Shown here piece by piece: positions 6,606 through 7,097 of a DNA stretch of 7,097 nucleotides (within the stretch, counting starts at the first letter, position 1; each line of letters starts with the position of its first letter). Source of the stretch: Betaproteobacteria bacterium HGW-Betaproteobacteria-2 (lineage in GTDB: Bacteria > Pseudomonadota > Gammaproteobacteria > Burkholderiales > Methylophilaceae); the NCBI GenBank assembly GCA_002842255.1, contig PHCM01000076.1, forward strand, positions 1 to 7,097, read 5' to 3'. The position numbers were made by a program, and so were the translations under genes. The notes beneath the pieces were generated by a model. The model did no database searches. It was not told where the DNA came from and saw nothing but the letters and a program-made list of their open reading frames with translations.

Positions 6606-7097
6606 TTAGACAGTGACGGCAGCCTGACCGAGTTGGGTATTGATTTCAGCCAGCAGGTCATCATCCTGCACCGGTTTACCCAGGAACGCATTAACGCCGA
6701 TCTCCTTGGCATGGCTCTGGTGTTTTTCGGCCGTACGTGAGCTGATCATGATGATCGGAATCCCTGCCGTATCGGCATCGCCGCGTACGTTGCGGGCGAA
6801 TTCGAAGCCATCCATGCGCGGCATCTCAATATCGAGCAGAATGATATCCGGCCTGGTTTCCTGCAACAGTTGCAGGGCATCCATGCCATCCTTGGCCGTC
6901 ACCACCTGATAGCCTTCGCGTTCCAGCGTACGGCCCAGAACCTTGCGCATGGTCAGCGAGTCGTCCACCACCATGACGGTTGGCTTGGTAGTGTCTGCAG
7001 TTTCCGCTTCCAGCGCCCGGGCATGGCTGACCACGATGACTTCGCGATTGGCCATCTGCACCGGATTGACGATCAGAACGATCTTGCCGTCACCCAT
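6606..7097 (-). CDS. C-terminal part of hybrid CheA-type histidine kinase (ChpA/PilL-like), runs off the right edge
   Basis: The visible 163 residues begin GDGKIVLIVNPVQM, the final strand of a CheW-like domain as found at the end of CheA kinases. A linker of about 25 residues follows, then a full receiver domain: acidic pair DD (visible residues 45-46), phospho-acceptor Asp89 in LLDIEMPRMDGFE, IMISSRT with the conserved Ser/Thr at 119-120, and Lys141 in GKPV. A CheW-like end fused to a receiver with DSLTMRK and SRTAEKH is typical of ChpA/PilL, the kinase of the chemosensory system that governs twitching motility by type IV pili. It sits in the cytoplasm, linked to a membrane receptor through CheW proteins. 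The first Met in the window is internal. The histidine phosphotransfer and kinase domains must lie to the right. ChpA identity is an inference from domain order, as other hybrid CheAs share it. Confidence 0.85.
   Translation of the reverse strand: MGDGKIVLIVNPVQMANREVIVVSHARALEAETADTTKPTVMVVDDSLTMRKVLGRTLEREGYQVVTAKDGMDALQLLQETRPDIILLDIEMPRMDGFEFARNVRGDADTAGIPIIMISSRTAEKHQSHAKEIGVNAFLGKPVQDDDLLAEINTQLGQAAVTV

Noticed and set aside
1..7097. Search for CRISPR arrays, insertion sequences, tRNA genes, toxin-antitoxin pairs or phage genes
   Set aside because: I saw no direct repeat array, no transposase, no cloverleaf and no such protein. The window is core genes plus one junction.

Overview
The window reads as chromosomal DNA of a proteobacterium, most likely a betaproteobacterium. 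DnaE, AccA and TilS resemble beta/gamma-proteobacterial forms, and the gene order dnaE-accA-tilS is known from both groups. The GC content looks moderately high by eye. A more exact placement is not supported. Every gene I can support lies on the minus strand, so transcription runs from high to low coordinates.

From right to left, the window first holds the 3' end of a large hybrid CheA-type histidine kinase (6606-7097), of the ChpA/PilL kind that controls type IV pili. A perfect 14-bp hairpin (6569-6603) closes that unit. Next come dnaE (replicative DNA polymerase III alpha subunit, complete, start placed at 6505), accA (acetyl-CoA carboxylase alpha subunit, complete, with its own well-formed promoter at 2992-3022), and tilS (tRNA-Ile lysidine synthase). 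The tilS gene has only a TTG start and sits 24 bases after accA, in the same reading frame.

The left 720 bases are the unusual part. TilS stops right after its PPWERQ motif, short of the usual C-terminal tail. The DNA then passes, within about 16 bases that fit both proteins, into the last quarter of an IMP dehydrogenase (309 to about 719) of the clade that resembles eukaryotic IMPDHs. The catalytic cysteine part of that gene is absent. This is a gene-to-gene junction: either a real deletion or rearrangement, or an assembly chimera.

Beyond the IMPDH remnant lies a promoter-like region (247-275). Its -10 element is covered by a CTGTAT-N5-ATACAG palindrome. It precedes a 44-residue protein that I do not recognise (62-196), which has a strong ribosome binding site. 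That gene overlaps the start of a further gene (1-69) whose 23 visible residues look like the beginning of tRNA adenosine deaminase TadA.

The dnaE, accA and tilS genes serve replication, fatty acid synthesis and tRNA modification, and form an ordinary housekeeping cluster. I see no CRISPR array, transposase, phage gene or rRNA/tRNA gene, and no evidence of a new multigene system. What deserves attention is the tilS/IMPDH junction, the odd accA-tilS coupling, and the palindrome-controlled small gene.
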